A program made the position numbers and the translations under genes. Of a DNA stretch of 21,543 bases, positions 18,031-21,543 are shown piece after piece. Location of the stretch: contig NW_003108582.1 in NCBI RefSeq assembly GCF_000003605.2, positions 13,205 to 34,747 of the forward strand. The letters are read 5' to 3'. The notes beneath the pieces were generated by a model. The model was not told the DNA's origin. It ran no database searches and worked only from the letters and a program-made list of their open reading frames with translations. This stretch comes from Saccoglossus kowalevskii (lineage: Eukaryota; Hemichordata; Enteropneusta; Harrimaniidae). Each line of letters starts with the position of its first letter. Positions within the stretch are counted from its first letter, which is position 1.

Positions 18031-20953
18031 GTTAGTTCTTGAACTTGGTGACAATGATTTTTTGTAATTATTGCTTTGATATGAATGTAAATACAGTGAA
18101 AAACTCGATCATCAATTCAATGTTTACCTTTTGAAATTCGACGGAGTTATCACAAATAGTTCGTTTTAATCTTCTTATTCGTCTGTTTTTACAGCCCCGA
18201 CAACACAGAGCAAAGGTGTGCATTTGGTGAGTATGCTCTACTGATTTATAAAATTCAATATCCATCTTATTTTATTGTATCCGTCTGATGTTGACCACGT
18301 AGCCGGCCAAGCTACTAGTAGATACTAGTACTCCTCGCTCTTCCGACTCAGTTGACAGTAGTGCCCGGTACATCATCAATTTCAGATATAGTACAATAAA
18401 TAAACTTCGCCAGATTGCTGTGTAACTGTGAATGCATGCTGAATTGACTGAGAATAGATAGAATGTGCAGGTGTGCTCTATCGTAACGTTACTGTGTGTG
18501 GTTTGAGCACAATTTCGTGTGTGCAAAACAAATCTTTTTAGCTCCATGCCCAAAGTAAGCTGTATTTTTGTTTATCAATCAATTTCACTGTCAGCCTTCC
18601 TAATGATACTTTAAATACAGATAGTATCAATAGTGAAAATCGACATACAAAAATTTAAACTACAAAACATAACTTGTCATCTGATATTCAAATGTCAATA
18701 CTACCGGTAATAAAGTATGAAATGATATGATTGAAAACAAAATAATTAAATACTATTATTTTTCCCGCAGGGATGATTTAACAGTACATCAGATGGACGT
18801 AATATCAAAGACAGATTCCAATGAGGATATTAAAGGGTGAGGACCAGTAAACATATTAGAAATATGATTTTCTCTAATATGGAGTTACTAGATACATTAT
18901 TTTTTTCAGATTAAGTGAAAAATGTGTGTGGTTTAATTTACTGTCAATTATTTCAAATAAACATCATACAAATTTCTAATTTTGTGCACAGGAAAGGAAT
19001 TATTTTAGTTTAAATATTTTGGTTGATAGTAATTCATGAGATTTTTTAATTCATGAGATTTTCACAGTTAAAACTCCCTCAGTGCACATTGCATGGTAAA
19101 ACACTGTTTCAATTAACTAAACTATTTAGACTGGCCCTGCGTTGGCAATTTTCATTTTTTATGTGATATTTTTTTTTTTTAAATCTCAGTTGGACAGTCT
19201 ATTTTTTGACTCATTCATTTCTTCTAATTTTACATGATATCTGCAACATTATAAAATCTAGCTATGGAACACTTCCAAAAATAGATAGTTGATCTAATAG
19301 TTGTATGCGTCAGGGTTGCATAGAACAAGTCAAACCGAAAGCTTATTGGTTAGCAACTTACAATTACGCTATTTATTAGCTTAAAACCTATGTGAAAACG
19401 TAGTGCTTGCTTGCTGTGTGTGGCAGAATAGACCAGCCATGGAAATTCCAGGTTAACACCAGAGATTTTTACAAATTTGTTTTTAATTATCATATAAAAC
19501 AATCAAATTACTATGATCTAGGGTCAAATGTAGATTTGCCTTTCATCTATCGTAACAAATATGAATTATCCAGTTAGACAAGATTTGTATTAATAGTGAC
19601 CTTTTGATCAATATTTACTATACACTTTTTATAAACAATGATTTAAAGACCATTTTGACCAATTCAAATGATTGCATATTTGACCCCATCGTCTAGTCAA
19701 AGTTATTGGGTATGTACTCTTTACATGTATTGAAATGGTAACAGGGGACATACTTACAACCACAGCTCCTCGTTTTGATTTGATTTGAAAAAAAAACACC
19801 TTTTTTTTATGAATGTTGCGGTGGTCGTCGCTCCACATTCTGTTCAATATCAGTCTTATAGCCTCATATGTAATGTGTGTACATTGCTTGTTTATGCTAA
19901 ATTTTAACATGTGCTGCACGACTACCACCCTTAAATAAAATGGGAAAGCATAATATTGGTAACTTATTGTGTACGGTTATAGAGAGTACATATTTTTGTC
20001 ACATTTGTAACTTACGCCATAATCTACATTTCTTTTAGCATTCTCTGTGAGATATTTGGGCTAGACGATTACTCCCAGAATCCTCGGTCAGCCATCTTGG
20101 TTGATCTGTATTTCTTTACTATCCAGTACGCCAGGGAGAACGGTTTTAGTAAGGAACAAACTGCTGCTTTTTTCTCGATTGTCAGAAAGACTCATGAAAT
20201 GATGATTGGTAAGTTAAATATTACATTGCAAAGAAATAAATTGTACATGCAAACAAACAAACAAACAAATATTACAACATGAAATACAGAATTCAAACTC
20301 ACGATCACGATAACCGTCTTGCCACTACCCAAACTTGTTTCTCCATGGCAATATTGAATTTGGGATTTCCTCCATAGCGTTAAGCCCTTATTATTACTTA
20401 TTTTTGTTTTTGGTACCTAACATTCAGGATATTGCCATATGGAAATAAATTTTATATACACGTTAACTTGCAACTGAAGTGGAAATCAAGCACAGTTAAA
20501 GCACCCAACCATTACGCAACATTTTTTTTGTATTTTTATTTACACAAGCAAAGTATATGGTACATATCAAACATGACCCAAAATGAACTGCTGTAATCTA
20601 CGAGTATTTCTAAATAGAAAATTCCAATCTGATGAATTTCTGATGCAGGCTTTTTATTTTCGGCCCTCCATTATACGTCTATTGGTGATCATTATTAAAA
20701 GTGACCAGAGTATATATTTACATTACCGGGTAGATTGAGGAAATCCTAGTTTATACTGTTAATGTTAATCCTATTGTGAAATAATTTGGTTCATCTGAAA
20801 ATAGATAGAGATCATTTTAAGAATTCATCCACACATTCTGTTGCTGTGATAAATTTCAACGTGTTTCTCTCTTCATTCTTAGAATCTCCTTTTGGTAATG
20901 TAGAATTGTGTTATGGTTATTTTAAGGAGCTAGTTTTATGTCATGCAGTCAAG
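18001..20953 (+). CDS. CFAP119: CFAP119 (CCDC189), cilia- and flagella-associated protein, 5' five exons; gene continues past the window
   Basis: An axonemal protein; the mammalian orthologue is needed for normal sperm flagella. Joined exons 18001-18030, 18195-18226, 18771-18836, 20039-20208 and 20883-20953 give 369 nt, 123 codons, with no stop and GT-AG borders throughout. The product starts MPGEAHKIPQ and then has the family's conserved blocks: RAKVCIWDDL, ILCEIFGLDD, LVDLYFFTIQYARENGFS, EQTAAFFSIVRKTHE and ESPFGNVELCYGYFKELVLC, ending HAVK. The family continues with a PPFSI.LF segment and an HFKLYKYVFTP-like segment, not found before 21543, so the remaining exons lie to the right. Intron phases are 0, 2, 2, 1 and 0. 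The start was chosen because the exon opens with ATG after an in-frame-free upstream region and joins the conserved blocks in frame. The family identification is from memory of the conserved blocks. Confidence 0.9.
18195..18226 (+). CDS. CFAP119: CFAP119 exon 2, 32-nt small exon
   Basis: Acceptor TTTTTACAG ends at 18194 and donor GTGAGT starts at 18227. It encodes PRQHRAKVCI and two bases of the Trp codon completed by exon 3, which is conserved in the family as a CxWxDL motif. It is unusually short for an internal exon but needed to keep the frame. Intron 2 is 544 nt. Confidence 0.82.
18771..18836 (+). CDS. CFAP119: CFAP119 exon 3, 66 nt
   Basis: Acceptor TTTCCCGCAG ends at 18770 and donor GTGAGG starts at 18837. 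It encodes DDLTVHQMDVISKTDSNEDI plus a shared Lys-Gly junction. Intron 3 is 1202 nt and carries MITE-family copy 3. Confidence 0.85.
19815..19934 (+). mobile_element. MITE family copy 3, short, inside CFAP119 intron 3
   Basis: The right end CGACTACCACCC-TTAA (to 19934) and the left end GGTGGTCGTCGCTCC (from about 19818) are imperfect inverted repeats matching the terminal sequence of copies 1 and 2. The internal segment ATGCTAAATTTTAACATGTG lines up with the ATAAACA and ACATTT segments of the other copies. The left terminal TTAAAGG is not preserved. About 120 bp, so it could fold as one hairpin. Confidence 0.5.
20039..20208 (+). CDS. CFAP119: CFAP119 exon 4, 170 nt, conserved core
   Basis: Acceptor TTCTTTTAG ends at 20038 and donor GTAAGT starts at 20209. 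It carries the most conserved part: ILCEIFGLDDYSQNP, AILVDLYFFTIQYARENGF, then SKEQTAAFFSIVRKTHEMM. Intron 4 is 674 nt and begins with a CAAA microsatellite. Confidence 0.92.
20250..20269. repeat. (CAAA)n microsatellite
   Basis: Five units of CAAA in CFAP119 intron 4. Confidence 0.9.
20883..20953 (+). CDS. CFAP119: CFAP119 exon 5, 71 nt
   Basis: Acceptor TTCATTCTTAG ends at 20882 and donor GTAGGT starts at 20954. It completes the Glu codon and reads SPFGNVELCYGYFKELVLC then HAVK. The longer frame around it (20786-21085) reads through both splice sites and is not the true product. Confidence 0.92.
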
Positions 20954-21543
20954 GTAGGTGTATATCCTAAATGTCATTTTCTAGGTCTTGAACTTTGGAG
21001 CTGTTCACCCAATTTCAAGTCCAAATTTGATAAAATATTGAAAGGCATCAAAGCATACATATTGGGTATTGCCTTTGATTCTTAATTGATTCTTAAAACA
21101 TGGCAAATGATAGCAGTCGCTTGTATGAATGTTGGTTCACCTAGTAAAAAGAAAGACGTACAAACGAGAAACTAAAATACAACATTCAAACTGAACAATT
21201 TATGACATAATGAATACTTGCTTGAAACTGAATGCAGCAAAACATATTAAATTCACTCTGACATTGACCAACCTCACAGGGGAGGGTGGGTTCGAGAATT
21301 TGCAAATTACATTCGCAAATAATAAATAACATTGTAAACAGGTACAACTGATTAAGCTACAACACACGGCAAATGTGATATCCCAGAGTTCAATGCGTTT
21401 TGTACCATCCAATATACACTTTATCTCCGCACGAGGGCGCAATTTCAAATTGAAAGAAAAACTAGCATACACGCTATTACCATTCTATGACCTCAATTGA
21501 CCCACCAGCCTCATTCCCAACTTGATACTGGAATTCTCATTTT
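20954..21543. other. CFAP119: CFAP119 intron 5, incomplete
   Basis: No acceptor followed by the expected PPFSI-type coding sequence was found, so the intron extends beyond the window. The minus-strand frame 21200-21472 has no recognised domain. Confidence 0.6.

Noticed and set aside
20097-20282. A 61-codon frame as a gene
   Set aside because: It is CFAP119 exon 4 read through its donor site into intron 4.
1-21543. CRISPR array, operon or ribosome-binding sites
   Set aside because: No regularly spaced short repeats are present; introns and transposon types show the DNA is from an animal.

Overview
The window looks like AT-rich genomic DNA of an animal, most likely a marine invertebrate. Three things point this way: a spliced gene with GT-AG introns that encodes a recognisable axonemal protein (CFAP119/CCDC189), a DIRS-type retrotransposon, and LINE, SINE and MITE debris. 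I cannot name the species. Positions 10449-11319 are an assembly gap of Ns.

Layout, left to right. (1) 1-5189 is a decayed DIRS-like tyrosine-recombinase retrotransposon. The window cuts it roughly 140 bp inside its left end. In order it shows a left inverted terminal repeat, a Gag remnant with a Cys/His motif, reverse transcriptase (YLDD), RNase H, tyrosine recombinase, an internal complementary region (ICR) and the right inverted terminal repeat. Every domain is frameshifted or interrupted. (2) 5190-8282 is AT-rich flank. It starts with a 113-bp tandem duplication touching the element's end and holds one open frame that could be a terminal exon. (3) 8283-12391 is a repeat-rich block. Two sequence blocks (A and B) occur twice in permuted order (A-B, gap, B'-A'). 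They enclose two near-identical copies of a tRNA-derived SINE and the 3' end of a LINE. (4) 12494-14360 holds weak gene candidates. The best is a 102-114 aa frame preceded by a perfect heat-shock element, a TATA box and an initiator-like site. (5) 14577-17605 is mobile-element debris: two opposed copies of one MITE family with TTAA at their ends, a 76-bp diverged tandem repeat, a probable Tc1/mariner transposase tail and an unexplained short frame. (6) 18001 to the window end is the 5' part of CFAP119: five coding exons (369 nt, 123 codons), with the gene running off the right edge. A third MITE-family copy lies in its third intron.

Nothing here is a multi-gene pathway. CFAP119 is the only confident, apparently intact gene. 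The best evidence of an ordered system is the DIRS element, whose ICR holds complements of both element ends in the arrangement expected for circular-intermediate replication. The most unusual unexplained signals are the heat-shock-type promoter, the permuted repeat blocks around the gap, and a mini-exon-like splice pair conserved in both copies of block B.
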